Below, in pieces: positions 43,939-56,750 of a stretch of 64,000 nucleotides of DNA. The stretch comes from Anodontia alba. Taxonomy: Eukaryota > Mollusca > Bivalvia > Lucinida > Lucinidae. The DNA is taken from NCBI GenBank assembly GCA_964016985.1, contig OZ024826.1, forward strand, positions 61,023,012-61,087,011. The letters are read 5' to 3'. Below the pieces are notes generated by a model. It saw nothing but the letters and a program-made list of their open reading frames with translations, was not told where the DNA came from and made no database searches. A program made the position numbers and the translations under genes. Every line of letters begins with the position of its first letter. Position 1 is the first letter of the stretch.

Positions 43939-44324
43939 GTGTGTTTTGTTTGTTTGTTGTTGTTGTTTTTTTGTTTGTTTTTATTTTTGTTTGTTTTTTG
44001 TTTTGTTTTGTTTTTCTATTTTTATTTATTTATTTTTTTTTTTATGACAAAAATAAGAGGACATTTTATTCAAAACCGAAGGAAACAATCAAGTCTTAGT
44101 TTCTCCTAAAAAAAAAAGAAAAAATATAATGTTGGATATTTTCGTTTATAGTCAGCAGGTTAAAATTTAACTTTTCACTTCGGAAACTCTCTAACGTGCT
44201 TGCACAATGTTAGGCTCCACCTTTTTATAGTTGGCGGTTTTAGGAACAGAAATATGTTATAAATTATTCCCGCCGTTTTAAACACAGTTTTAAAAATAAG
44301 TTTAATTAAGTTAGAAATTGGGCC
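42590..44324 (+). repeat. Unit A copy 4
   Basis: Complete unit with an expanded (TA)n tract (42636-42708) and a (GT)n tract (43879-43943). The 51-codon ORF is closed by TAA at its eighth codon (43097-43099), and a 3-bp deletion follows. Confidence 0.9.
43392..43649 (+). CDS. Unit A 85-aa arginine-rich small protein (copy 4)
   Basis: Intact frame. Ile at residue 11 and Met for Leu near residue 53 distinguish it from copies 2 and 3. The TATA box is retained (about 43332), but the upstream GTTGACG is GTTTATG. The downstream stem-loop (43621-43710) has one mismatch in the outer hairpin (CGGCATGA). Confidence 0.43.
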   Translation: MSNKRIESEQIFSAGELVLHIYKFSREVLERKPEKVSKARKRRMRRRRLEEQMRFASGYLLQPDQPKEQVQEEEECSLYGMIRPC

Positions 44325-45895
44325 TTCTATCACCTCTTTTACTTCTTTATTATACATATAGTTATGAAGACGTGAAACAAATATACCCCGCCATAATCAT
44401 GTCGAGGGCAGATAACTGCCATAGATTATGATTTGTAATTTGAAATTAGCTATCCCAATCCAGACCTCCATAATATCAATGCATATATCAAATTTGGTGA
44501 CAATCCGTTAAGATTTACTGAAGTTAGCGTCCGGAAATGAAAATACGGACGTGTCGCGGGCAGATGATTGTCATAACTGACGAAATTTTCGAATTACCAA
44601 TCCGAAACCAGATCTTCACAATATCATTGCACATACTAAATTTGATTAAAATCTATTGATATTTATTAAAGTTACCCAGAAATGAAAATACGGACGGAAG
44701 TACGACAGACTGACGGTTGGACAGGCGGACGGACATTCAGACGGAAACACGGACAACCAACGTGATACCATAATACCCCGCCACTATTGGGAAATCAAAG
44801 GGCGGGCTAAGGTCATAAAATTATAAGGAAATTCCTGTGACGCATTGCTTATGTCCAATACTGAAATTGAAAAACTTGGTACATGTAGGAACCCCCACTA
44901 GTTTTCAATAAATATGCTATTTAATCTCTTTATCATACGTATCCTGGAATTAAAAAAAGTCCATTTTTACTGTTTGTGATAAATCTAGATACGGCGCTGG
45001 ATGAACAGCAAATAGTGCGGACAATAATCTGTCGGTCATTTTCGTATGTGTCTCAAAGTGGGTGTACATCAAAATAATTCTGTTCTAGCCATGCTACTGC
45101 ACTTTGAGAAAGTTCTGGGCTCAGTTGTTAGAAACTAACGATGTCGTTAGTTAATGCATCGTTAAAACTTTTATCGTGAAGTATGGCATATACGCTTATA
45201 ATTTTGCTGAAAACATGTCAGTAGCTTTTGTTCAGATTAGATAACGCAGACATGCAGCGCAGACGTGCAGTTTTTTTTTTTTTTTTTTTTGTTTTTTTTT
45301 TTTTTTTTTTTTGTTTTTTTTTGTTTTTTTTTTTGTTCTTTTTTCACATATGACATTGAACAATTAAAGGGCCCTTATGCTATATATCGCGTAGTTTGAT
45401 TATGTCTTTTCTTGTTTGCTACAGGGGAAACGATACGTTTTCAGGTAAGGCAACTCCTTTTGGGATCAGATTCTTCCTTTTACAACAGAACCCTTTTAAG
45501 GAGGGACTTGCTGTGAGGAAGGCAAACAAGAAGTCATAAAAGTCTCCTTGGTCACCAATGCTGGCAAATCTACTTGGTACATCATGTTCCTTCGAAGATT
45601 CAGGGGTTAGTATATATCAACGAAAAAGGGAAGACCCTAGTCAGACTGAAGTGAAAGTGTAATTTTGAAGACCTGTAGAATATCTAAGTTCATATCATTT
45701 TGTTTATCCAAAGTCTCACCAGGGCTCTTGGCATTCAATTGATACAGTATACCATATCCACTGATTATGTAAGCTTTCATCAAAGGTCCTGATCAGACTG
45801 TACTCATGCACAGGCTGGTCTGGACATTCGCTCTACGCAAGGAAACTATTATCTGGATCTAACTTCAATGTATTAATCAAATTCTTATCTGAAGC
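44325..45895. repeat. Segment B, copy II
   Basis: Duplicate of 25501-26880, including a longer element-E-type insert (44384-44786) and a T-rich run (45272-45345). Ends at the unoccupied TA site of TE3. Confidence 0.88.
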
Positions 45896-45897
45896 TA

Positions 45898-47812
45898 TGT
45901 AATGTGAGCTTTATATCATAGATCAAAGCACTGACAGCACTGGTGGGTCGATTGTCTCTGAGTGTAGGCTGGGAAAATGGTCCTGAACGGGAAGTCTGTT
46001 TCATTTAACCCTTAACTTCCTGTAATTTTAGCAAACAGTGCAGACCCTGATCAGACGCAGCGTTCTGTGGTATCTGATCTGTGTCTGCACTGTTTGCCAA
46101 TGTTTTCTAATGTTCCAAATGTCCTAGTCCAAATGTTACAAATAACCTTCAATCAACCAGTGATTTTTTTTACCTGCGAGTCCCGCTTCATATACTCATA
46201 ATTTTTCTCTGGGACTCACAAATTTTGTATACGCGAGTCCCTGGACTGACAAAATACAGTAGACAACTGCTGTAAAATATGTTACAGACTTATGATTTTA
46301 TCATGGGACTCAATGAATTTCAGACATGTGAGTCCTTTGGACCCAACAGAACCAAATTGTAAATAAATCACTGTATCAACAGCACACTGACGTCACAATG
46401 ACAAGAAAAGCGTGGCTATAAATAGCCGTTACCCGGATTTATCTAATGCGCGGTTTGATTACACTGGTCAATGATAATCACGTGGACAACTACCTTAAAG
46501 CAATTTTAAGGCGATTGTATAATATGGCTCGATTGTAAACGATCGAAGGCTCGACCGTAAACAATCGACCCGAAAGTGAAGATGATTTGGAATATTTAGC
46601 AGGTTAAGACATTTATGTTTGTAAAAATGGTTGACAGTAGTAAAACGATCAATCAAAAAAAAAAAAAAAAAAACTGCTTTAATACTGGAAAGCTCCAAAA
46701 ATCTAATAATAATGTCCCCTGCATAAGCCTTTTGCACTTCATCATGCGAACATCTGTCTTCGAACATATGCAGGTTGCAAAGGTTGTGCTCAGCATGTGC
46801 AGCCGCACAGTCTAATCAGACCTTTACTCTCCGCAAATAGAATGAATACAATAGAATGTATGTATTGAAAGCAAAGGCCCGGATGATACTTTGGGTATGC
46901 GCAGTATAATCTGAATCAAAGCGTTTTGCGCATTTTCGAAGGCACTAATTCGCTTGAAGCATCCCGGCCATAACCTATGGAGAAACAGGAAGATATGCAT
47001 TGCATAGTCTTAGTAATATAATGTTCAATAAGGTAACCAGCACTTTTGCATCTACACGGCGGAAATCCGAATGTTCTCGTTCGGAAATGTTATTTTTATA
47101 TTGCAAATTACCACGGATTTGTTCTACAAACCATTGCAGAAATACACTGTACAAGCTAATAATCCCACACAGCAGGACGCGGTTTTACAATTTAGGCTGC
47201 CAGCAACAGGAGATTTCAAATGATGACATAAAATTACATATAAATATATGTCAGATGCGAAAAACAAATGCCCAGACCTGTCTTCACATCGATATATATT
47301 AATCAAACTTCGCCATAGTTTCTTACCAACGATTCTCTTTCCTTACTTTATAAAGTGGTAAGTTGGGAGATTTGCCTCAATTCATAATAATGAAAGCGTT
47401 ATAAATGTGTTCAAATCTCAGAAAGAATTTAAGATTTTTTTTCTTTTGTTTACCATACCGTCCACTGGCGATGGGCGCACCTGACATGGCGCAAAAACTT
47501 TAGTGAAGTTCCACAGTCAAAAGATTTGACTTTAACCGGTTTAATATATAGAAGAATACAACGCATTAAACTTCTTTCTCAGTTTTCAAAGAAAAAAAGA
47601 CATTTCATTCAAATCATCTCCGGCACAGTTCATTCAACTGTCTCCTCCATGTCAAGCATATAATTTGGAAACAGTTTGAATGAAATAACAAGAAGGCCAA
47701 GAAAGCCATGCATCGCTCACCAGATAAATTGGCCTTAAGTGCAAAATAAATTTCCAAGATAGCGGGCCATGGCGGCCAACTTGGATATCCGAAAGAGTTT
47801 AGCTCTTTTAGC
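45898..47812. repeat. Segment C, copy II
   Basis: Duplicate of 32742-34386. Contains about 245 bp (46131-46374) absent from unit I, whose ends CAGTGATTTTTTTTAC and AAATAAATCACTG are mutually inverted. H1 foldback 46031-46097; CRE/TATA site 46388-46424. Confidence 0.88.
46388..46424 (+). promoter_or_regulatory. CRE plus TATA promoter-like site, copy II
   Basis: TGACGTCA (46388-46395) and TATAAATA (46417-46424) in GGCTATAAATAGCC. No clear gene downstream. Confidence 0.45.
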
Positions 47813-49794
47813 TCACCTGAGCTATGCTCAGGGTGAGCTATTGTGATCACTTTTCGTCCATCGTCCGTCCGTCCGTTAACATTTTCAAACGACTTCTCTG
47901 AAGCCGCTGAGCCAATTTTGCTCAAATTTCATATGGACCTCTTTAGGTTGGGGGAAAGTAAAGTAGCTAAAATGGTTGCGATCCGTTGACCAAGATGGCC
48001 GTCATGCCCATATATGGTGAAAACTTTTAAAACTCTTCTTCACCAGAACCGAGGATGCTTTGGGGCTGTATCTTTGCACAAATCATTTAGGACGGGAGTT
48101 CTACCAAAATTGCTAAAATAATTGTTGTACGTTGACGTTTGACCTTTAAACGGTGAGGTCAAGTTTGCTGATCCCTATGCAGTTGTATGGTAAAAATGTT
48201 GAGAATTTTACCCAACTTCTCCTCTGAAGCCTCTGGGCCAATGTTGCTCACAGTTCATGTGGAGCCTCCTTAGGTTAGGGAGGAAAGATTGCTGAAATGG
48301 TTGCGATCCGTTGACCAAGATGGCCGCCATGCCCATATATGGTAAAAACCTTTAAAAATCTTCTTCTCCAGAACAGAGGATGCTTTAGGGCTGAATCTTT
48401 GCACAAATCATCAGGGACGGGAGGTCTACCAAAGTTGCTAAAATGATGATCGTACATTGACGTTTGCTTCACTCTGCATTTGTATGGGCACCATACATTT
48501 GTATGGGAAAAATGTTGAGAATTTCAAACGACTTCTCCTCTGAAGCCTCTGGGCCAATGTTGCTCAAATTTCATGTGGAATCTTCTTAGGTTGGGGGAAC
48601 AAAAGATTGCTAAAACGGTCGCAGTCCATTGACCAAGATGGCTGCCATGCCTATATATCGTAAAAAAAACTTTAAAAATCTTCTTCTGCAGAGCCAAACA
48701 AGCCCTGGAGCCTTATCTTTGCACAAATTCTCAGGGAAGGAGATCTACCAAATTTGCTAAAATGATGGTCCTACGTTGACATTTGACCTTTTTACGGCAA
48801 GGTCAAATTTGCTTCCCATGCATTAGTATGGGCCCTATACATTTATATGGGGAAAATGCTGAGAATTCATATTTTGGACATCTCCTCTATAATCCAGTTG
48901 AATCGATGATGAGCATTAGGGCGCTTATGAGACACAAAATAGCTAAATGTACCAATAGAAAATCCAAGATGGCCACCACAGCAGCCATCTTGAAAATCAA
49001 TTTTCGACATGTCTTCTCAAACCTTAGATCGCTTTGAGCAGAAACTTGCTCTTTTAGCAACAGGATGACTTCCGGATCGAAACAAGCTAAAATTGTGTCG
49101 AACGAAAATCCAAGATGGCCGCAGTGGTTCTGCTCCATTGAACATGATGGCCGCCAGAGCTAAAAAATACAAAATCTTCAAACGACGTCTCGTCCTTGGC
49201 CAATGGCCTGATTTCAAAATACTTGCAAAGAAGTATTCCACCAATGGCCCTCAACCAAAATTACTAAAATGGCTCCGCTTGGCTGAACAAAATCGCGGTC
49301 AGTCCTAAAAATAAAGAAAACTTTAAAAGACTTCTCCTCTGCAGCCAGTGTCCTCATTTCAAAGTAATTTCATAGAAGTGTTCTTCTTATGGCCCTTTAC
49401 CAAAATTGCTAAAAAGTTCTGCTCGGCTATACAAAATGGCCGCCAGACCAAAAAATAGAAAAAAAAAACTTTAAACATCTCTTCCTTGGCCAGTGGCCTG
49501 ATTTCAAAATGATTTTACAGAACTGTTTCTCTTATCCCCCTTTACCAAAATTGCCAAAATGGTTGTTCTCTGCTGAACAAAATGGTCACCAAATCTATAA
49601 ATAGAAAAAACCTTTAAACGACATCTCCATGGCCAGTGGCAAGATTTCAAAATAATTTAACATTAATGTTCCTCTTATGCCCCTTTGCCAGAATTGCTAA
49701 AATGGTTCTGCTCTGCTGAACAAATCGGTTGCCTGTACTAAAATAGAAAACACAAGATAAGTAGATGAACCAAATTACCTCTGAAAAATATCTG

Positions 49795-49836
<42 letters not shown>

Positions 49837-51000
49837 GCGTTTTGAAAATTTCAGCATTTTAACCTTGAAAGTAAGATATCTCAAAAACTGTTTAAGCCAT
49901 TTGCCTTGTCATGAGAGTATTAGAAAACTGTTGCATGCCGTCTGCATATCTGCAGTGGCTGTTTCACTCAGGTGAGCGCTCCCTATCAAAGTTCAAGACA
50001 ATTGGCTTTTCGTTACAGGAGAAGATATGATACATCACGAAAACATACCTATATAATTTTGACCCCCGTAAACCCCACTTTTATATAGTAAAACTGGGGT
50101 TTACGGGGTATACATTATTTTTATTTCTGCTCAAAAACATATATTGTGGTACTCGTTAGAACCGCCTCGCTGAGGCGGTTCTAACGAGTACCCACAATCT
50201 ATGTTTTGAGCAGAAATACGAAAAATTTCAGAGTTTTTTATCTGAAAATTTTCAGTTTTTGGAGGTGAGATTTTTCTATATATTTGAATAGGCATGTTTT
50301 CGTAATGAATAGATTTAAAAGATGGGACGAGTTTAGCTTTTTTATATCTACAAGTCATCGTAATGGTTCCTACCAAAATCCAAGTCAGCTGGCTTTTTGG
50401 TTCAGGAAAAGAAGCAACAAAAAAAAATAGATTTTCAAGATGGCGGCCACTGCAGCCATCTTGGATTTCCGATCGGAATGATTTTAGCTATTTTTTTATC
50501 TACATGTCATCCCGATGCTTCCTACTACAAGTCACCCCGATTTATCCTACCAAGTTTCAAGTCAACTTGTTTTTCGGTTTAGGAGAAGAAGCAAAAAATA
50601 GATTTTCAAGATGGCGGCTATCTTTGATTTCCGATAGGAATAATTTAAAGCTACTTTGGATTATAAATCGCCCCGATGCTTCCTTCCAAGTTTTAAGTCA
50701 AGTCACTGTGATGCTTCCTACCAAGTTTCATGTCAGTTGGCCTTTTAGTTCAGGAGAAGCGTAAAACAAATTTTCAAGATGGCTGCCAGGGGGGGGGGGG
50801 GCGGCCATCTTGGATATACAGATCAGAACGATTTTAGCTTCTTGTTTTTATTACAAATCGCCCCGATGCTTCCTACCCAGTGTTAAGTCAAGTGGCCTTT
50901 CAGTTAAGGAGAAGAAGCGGAAAATAAATTTTCAAGATATCCTATAGAAACGGTTTTAGTTATTTTTATCTACAAGTCACTGCGATGCTTCCTACCAAGT
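47813..51000. mobile_element. Element D, copy II, right end lost
   Basis: Duplicate of 34387-37680 with small indels (for example fewer 138-bp units near 50700, and a G run at 50789-50801). Carries FB copy 3 at 50033-50307 in the same position, so the FB insertion predates the duplication. Confidence 0.8.
50033..50307. mobile_element. Foldback element FB, copy 3
   Basis: Same ends and palindromes as 36604-36881, three bases shorter overall. Duplicated together with its surroundings. Confidence 0.82.
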
Positions 51001-52045
51001 TTCAAGTTCAAGTTCAAGTTCAAAGTACTTTATTCTCTCAAAGTCAAGCATGACATCAGAGGAAATGTAAGATACAAAGTTGCAGTTAAGACGGTAACCT
51101 TAATTGCATAATAACATTTATAATAAACTGTATAATAAGAACCAGGACACATTCAAAGATATATTGGAATTCATTTTTATACCCCGCCACACACTAGTGG
51201 CGGGGTATTATGGTTTCACGTTGGACGTCCTTGTGTCTGTCCGTCCGGCGTACGTCCGTCCGTTCGTTTTTCGTTTCCGGATGATAACTTGAGTAACATC
51301 AATGGATTTTCACCAAACTTGGGATGTCGAGATCTGGTTTGGGATTGCTAATGGGCAAATTTCGTCAAATTTTTACGGAGTTATCTGCCCTAGACACGCC
51401 CATATTTTTGTTTCCGGGCGATAACTTGGGTAAATAACGAGGAATTTTAATAAAACTTGCAATATGCATTGACATTAAGGAGATCTAGTCTGGGATTGCT
51501 AATGGGCAAATTTCGTCAAATTTTGACGGAGTTATCTGCCCGAGACACGCCCATATTTTCGTTTCCAGACGATAACTTGAGTAAATGAGCAAATAACACA
51601 GGATTTTAACCAAACTTGCTATATATATTGGCATTCAGGAGATCTGGTATGGAATTGCTAATGGGCAAATTTCCTCAATTTTTACGGAGTTATCTGTCCG
51701 AGGCACGCCTATATTTTCGTTTCGGGACGATAACTTGAGTAAATAACAAGGGATTTTAACCAAACTTGCTATATGCATTGACCTTAAAGAGATCTGTTTT
51801 GGAATTGCTAATGGGCAAATTTCGTCAAATTTTTACAGAGTTATCTGCCCGAGACACGCCCATATTTTCGTTTCCGGACGATAACTTGAGTAAATAACAA
51901 GGCCTTTTTAACCAAACTTGCTATATGCATTGATATTATCAAGATCTGGTTTAGGATTGTTATCTGTCCCTCCATCATTTTCTTTCCAGACTTTCGCAAC
52001 GATAACTTTAATACATAAACAAATAATTGCTATGGCGGGGTATTA
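51001..52045. mobile_element. LINE tail plus element E, copy II
   Basis: LINE 3' tail (minus strand) at 51001-51178, then the CCCCGCCACACACTAGTGGCGGGG hairpin border and about five tandem units to 52045. Near-identical to 37681-38730. Confidence 0.75.
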
Positions 52046-52123
52046 TGCTTGCGGTGCTTTTATTAGTGACCCCAAATCACGACTGACTGTAAATTGGGGG
52101 AGCAGAATTGCTGGCGTAACAGC

Positions 52124-52124
52124 C

Positions 52125-52175
<51 letters not shown>

Positions 52176-52189
52176 TAGATAGATAACAT

Positions 52190-52263
<74 letters not shown>

Positions 52264-52345
52264 AGATAGATACATAGATCGATAGATACATAGATAGATT
52301 AGATAGATAACCTGAAAACTATTCGGATAGATAGATAGATAGATA
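52124..52345. repeat. GATA and TA microsatellites, copy II
   Basis: (GATA)n before and after a (TA)n tract (52195-52260). Repeat numbers differ from copy I. Confidence 0.95.
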
Positions 52346-53198
52346 ATCTAGAAACACTTTAAACATTAGAACTTGCAACTACCAACTATCGTGTTATGCT
52401 CAATACCTTGTTAACACTATAACTATTGTGTCGCATGAGTGCATTGACCCGGTGACAACCAACCAATAAAATTTCCGATTCACCATGACGAGACCAAGCC
52501 ACACCTTAAAGTACCTGTCACCAGCTTATTACACACGTGCAACTCGGAGAAAATTATGAATGGAAATAAAAGAAACTAGGCCACATCTTTACACAGTATA
52601 GTACTATACATATTGGATTATTTTTCTGATGTGAATATAATTATTGTTTATTAATTTATTTATAAATATTTTCCGTTGCAAGAGTTCACGTTTATATTCA
52701 CTGAAAACATTGAAATGACCTAGTTTCTCATGAAGTAAGTGGGGTGGCGCACACTTACCCGTAGTCGCCAATGCCTTTTGCACTGACGGCAAATGTCTAG
52801 TCTGCATTCAGTGCGAATGCTTCGGCGAGGCGATCAAGGAATGATCAATTTCGTTATCCCGCCACAAGCCTCTTCCAACCAATTTACATAAGGCAAAAAA
52901 AAAAAAAAAACAGAACACATCAACACACAATGTCGCAACAACGACGCATCACCGCTGCCGTGACATCATGTCGTCTCGGCAACGCCGAAGCATCGCCGCT
53001 GCTACGCCACGTGTTTGAGACAAATACAGAGATACTGGGGTAAATATAATAATCAGTAAAAATTGTTTCAATCTCAGTGTAGCACCTGATACCCTAACAA
53101 AAAATTGACACAACGCCGCAACAACAATGTCAGACTTCGCTGCCGTAGAACTGGTTCAGCGCATGCGCTGTTTGATAAATGTAATGAAACCATCATCA

Positions 53199-53398
53199 NN
53201 NNNNNNNNNNNNNNNNNNNNNNNNNNNNNNNNNNNNNNNNNNNNNNNNNNNNNNNNNNNNNNNNNNNNNNNNNNNNNNNNNNNNNNNNNNNNNNNNNNNN
53301 NNNNNNNNNNNNNNNNNNNNNNNNNNNNNNNNNNNNNNNNNNNNNNNNNNNNNNNNNNNNNNNNNNNNNNNNNNNNNNNNNNNNNNNNNNNNNNNNNN
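53199..53398. other. Assembly gap (200 N)
   Basis: Exactly 200 N. By comparison with unit I, the left flank corresponds to 39888 and the right flank to about 41919. About 2 kb (SINE, satellite G and the first half of a unit A) may therefore be missing or arranged differently. Open frames spanning the N run are artefacts. Confidence 0.98.
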
Positions 53399-54080
53399 AA
53401 GATTAGAGGAACAATTGAGGTTCGCGTCAGGATCTTTACTGCAGACTGACCAGCCCAAAGAGCAGATGCAAGAGGAGGAGGAGTGTAGTTTATACGGGAT
53501 GATCAGACCATGCTAGTCATCCCGTATAAACACAGACAATTCTGGTCCACTTAAGGACCACCAAATACTCCAGAAAGTTTACCTTAAGATTGTTGCTTAT
53601 AAAGTTCGCTGAAACATTCATTTATTTGTTTAGTCAGTTTCATAAATTATTTACATTATCGGAATTTTTTTTAACACAGTTGTTCTAATTATGCATTATA
53701 CAAAGAGAAAACTGTAGTAAAATACACAATAAAACTAAATATTTAGATGAAAATTAATGTTTTCGTGTGTGTGTGTGGGGGGGGGGGTGTGTTTTGTTTT
53801 GACAAAAATAAGAGGTGACATTTTATTCTAAACCGAAGGAAACAATCAAGTCTTAGTTTCTCCTAAACAGAAATTGAAAAAAAAATTATAATGTTAGATA
53901 TTTTCTTTTATAGTCAGCAGGTTGAAATTTAACTTTTCACTTCGGAAACTCTCTAATGCGCTTGCACAATGTTAGGCTCCACCTTTTTATTGTTGGCTGT
54001 TTTAGGAACAGAAATGTATTATAAATTATTCCCGCCGTTTAAAACACAGCCTTAAAAATGTTTAATTAAGTTAGAATTTG
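53399..54080 (+). repeat. Unit A copy 5 (right part, after the gap)
   Basis: Begins inside the 85-codon ORF at the codons for R-L-E-E-Q (ORF end 53516), followed by the hairpin and stem-loop (to 53577) and the unit tail. Closest by eye to copy 3 (T-D-Q-P-K-E-Q-M shared). Confidence 0.85.
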
Positions 54081-54183
54081 GGCTCGATTGTAAACGACCG
54101 ACTTGCTATAGTTGTTGTTGTTGTTATATATATATATATGTTTGAAAATTATATTTTATTATTATTTATTTTATTGTCATTTT

Positions 54184-54223
<40 letters not shown>

Positions 54224-55200
54224 TGGCCGAACGTATATAACGCTGATGCAAGGAATAGAGACTTATGCTATTTGCGGGTAACGAATACCAGATCAGTCTG
54301 TACAATTTTCGGTACAGAGTTACGTCCCATGAAAATGTATTTTACGTTGGTTTGGGCAGTGTTTCGACAAGGCTTCTTTATTCCTGTTTTACGGCAGACA
54401 TTCAAATATAAATACAGCGTTTGACTAAAATTAGCATAACAGAAACTGCTAGCCCTCATTTGTACCTTCAGTAATGCAGAAAGTCTTTTATTTTGCTTAT
54501 ATTGGCAGAATGCGTTATGGAAGACAATGGGAAAAGATAAGAAAACTCCAGTTTTTACAGTAACAATCCCATATTATTATACACAGACGAAGAACGTTTG
54601 GAGAATGCATGTAGTAACATGCTGGAAAGCCATAGCACGTGCCGAGTCATATACTCAGAGCATATCAGTTAAACCAAAATAAAGAAGAAACACAACCCAG
54701 TCTTTTTATACAGACGCCATTGCTAACGTCGTTCTCTTGACGGCGTATACTTTCAGTCACGTCCGCGTTGATGTTATAAAAGCTAAGAGCGTACCCTGCT
54801 TTTTGTTTTGTTTGTTTGTTGTTGTTGTTGTTGTTGTTTTTTTTTTGTTTTTTTTTTGTTGTTTTTTTGTTGTTTTTTTTTTTGTTTTTTTCTATTTTTA
54901 TTTATTTATTTATTTTTTTTTTTTTATGACAAAAATAAGAGTTGACATTTTATTCAAAACCGAAGGAAACAATCAAGTCTTAGTTTCTCCTAAAAAAAAA
55001 GAAAAAATATAATGTTGGATATTTTCGTTTATAGTCAGCAGGTTAAAATTTAACTTTTCACTTCGGAAACTCTCTAACGTGCTTGCACAATGTTAGACTC
55101 CACCTTTTTATAGTTGGCGGTTTTAGGAACAGAAATATGTTATAAATTATTCCCGCCGTTTTAAACACAGTTTTAAAAATAAGTTTAATTAAGTTAGAAA
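54081..55200 (+). repeat. Unit A copy 6 (3' part deleted)
   Basis: Leader, GGCCGAACGTATATAACGCT and the 51-codon ORF (closed by TAA at codon 8, as in copy 4) are present. The promoter-like segment is followed directly by T/G-rich sequence at 54798, so the 85-codon ORF is missing. The tail resumes at about 54927. Confidence 0.85.
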
Positions 55201-56147
55201 TTGGGCCTTCTATCACCTCTTTTACTTCTTTATTATACATATAGTTATGAAGACGTGAAACAAATATACCCCGCCATAATCATGTCGAGTGCAGATAACT
55301 GCCATAGATTATAATTTGTAATTTGAAATTAGCTATCCCAATCCAGACCTCCATAATATCAATGCATATATCAAATTTGGTGACAATCTGTTAAGATTTA
55401 CTGAAGTTAGCGTCCGGAAATGAAAATACGGACGTGTCGCGGGCAGATGATTGTCATAACTGACGAAATTTTCGAATTACCAATCCGAAACCAGATCTTC
55501 ACAATATCAATGCACATACTAAATTTGATTAAAATCTATTGATATTTATTAAAGTTACCCAGAAATGAAAATACGGACGGAAGTAAGACAGACTGACGGT
55601 TGGACAGGCGGACGGACATTCAGACGGAAACACGGACAACCAACGTGATACCATATTACCCCGCCACTATTGAGAAATCAAAGGGCGGTCTAAGGTCATA
55701 AAATTATGAGGAAATTCCTGTGACGCATTGCTTATGTCCAATACTGAACTTGAAAAACTTGGTACATGTAGGAACCCCCACTAGTTTTCAATAAATATGA
55801 TATTTAATCTCTTTATCATACGTATCCTGGAATTAAAAAAGTCCATTTTTACTGTTTGTGATAAATCTAGATACGGCGCTGGATGAACAGCAAATAGTGC
55901 GGACAATAATCTGTCGGTTCATTTTCGTATGTGTCTCAAAGTGGGTGTACATCAAAATAATTCTGTTCTAGCCATGCTACTGCACTTTGAGAAAGTTCTG
56001 GGCTCAGTTGTTAGAAACTAACGATGTCGTTAGTTAATGCATCGTTAAAACTTTTATCGTGAAGTATGGCATATACGCTTATAATTTTGCTGAAAACATG
56101 TCAGTAGCTTTTGTCCAGATTAGATAACGCAGACGTGCAGCGCAGAC

Positions 56148-56185
<38 letters not shown>

Positions 56186-56748
56186 TTGTTTTTTTTTTCA
56201 CATATGACATTGAACAATTAAAGGGCCCTTATGCTATATATCGCGTAGTTTGATTATGTCTTTTCATGTTGGCTACAGGGGAAACTATACGTTTTCAGGT
56301 AAGGCAACTCCTTTTGGGATCAGATTCTTCCCTTTTACAACAGAACCCTTTTAAGGAGGGACTTGCTGTGAGGAAGGCAAACAAGAAGTCATAAAAGTCT
56401 CCTTGGTCACCAATGCTGGCAAATCTACTTGGTACATCATGTTCCTTCGAAGATTCAGGGGTTAGTATATCAACGAAAAAGGGAAGACCCTAGTCAGACT
56501 GAAGTGAAAGTGTAATTTTGAAGACCTGTAGAATATCTAAGTTCATATCATTTTGTTTATCCAAAGTCTCACCAGGGCTCTTGGCATTCAATTGATACAG
56601 TATACCATATCCACTGATTATGTAAGCTTTCATCAAAGGTCCTGATCAGACTGTACTCATGCACAGGCTGGTCTGGACATTCGCTCTACGCAAGGAAACT
56701 ATTATCTGGATCTAACTTCAATGTATTAATCAAATTCTTATCTGAAGC
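55201..56748. repeat. Segment B, copy III
   Basis: Near-identical to 44325-45895, including the element-E insert (55265-55670) and a shorter poly-T (56152-56184). Ends at the unoccupied TE3 site. Confidence 0.88.
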
Positions 56749-56750
56749 TA

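Noticed and set aside
53105..53516. Open frames crossing the N run
   Set aside because: The frames are only open because N was translated as X; the two sides come from segments about 2 kb apart in unit I.
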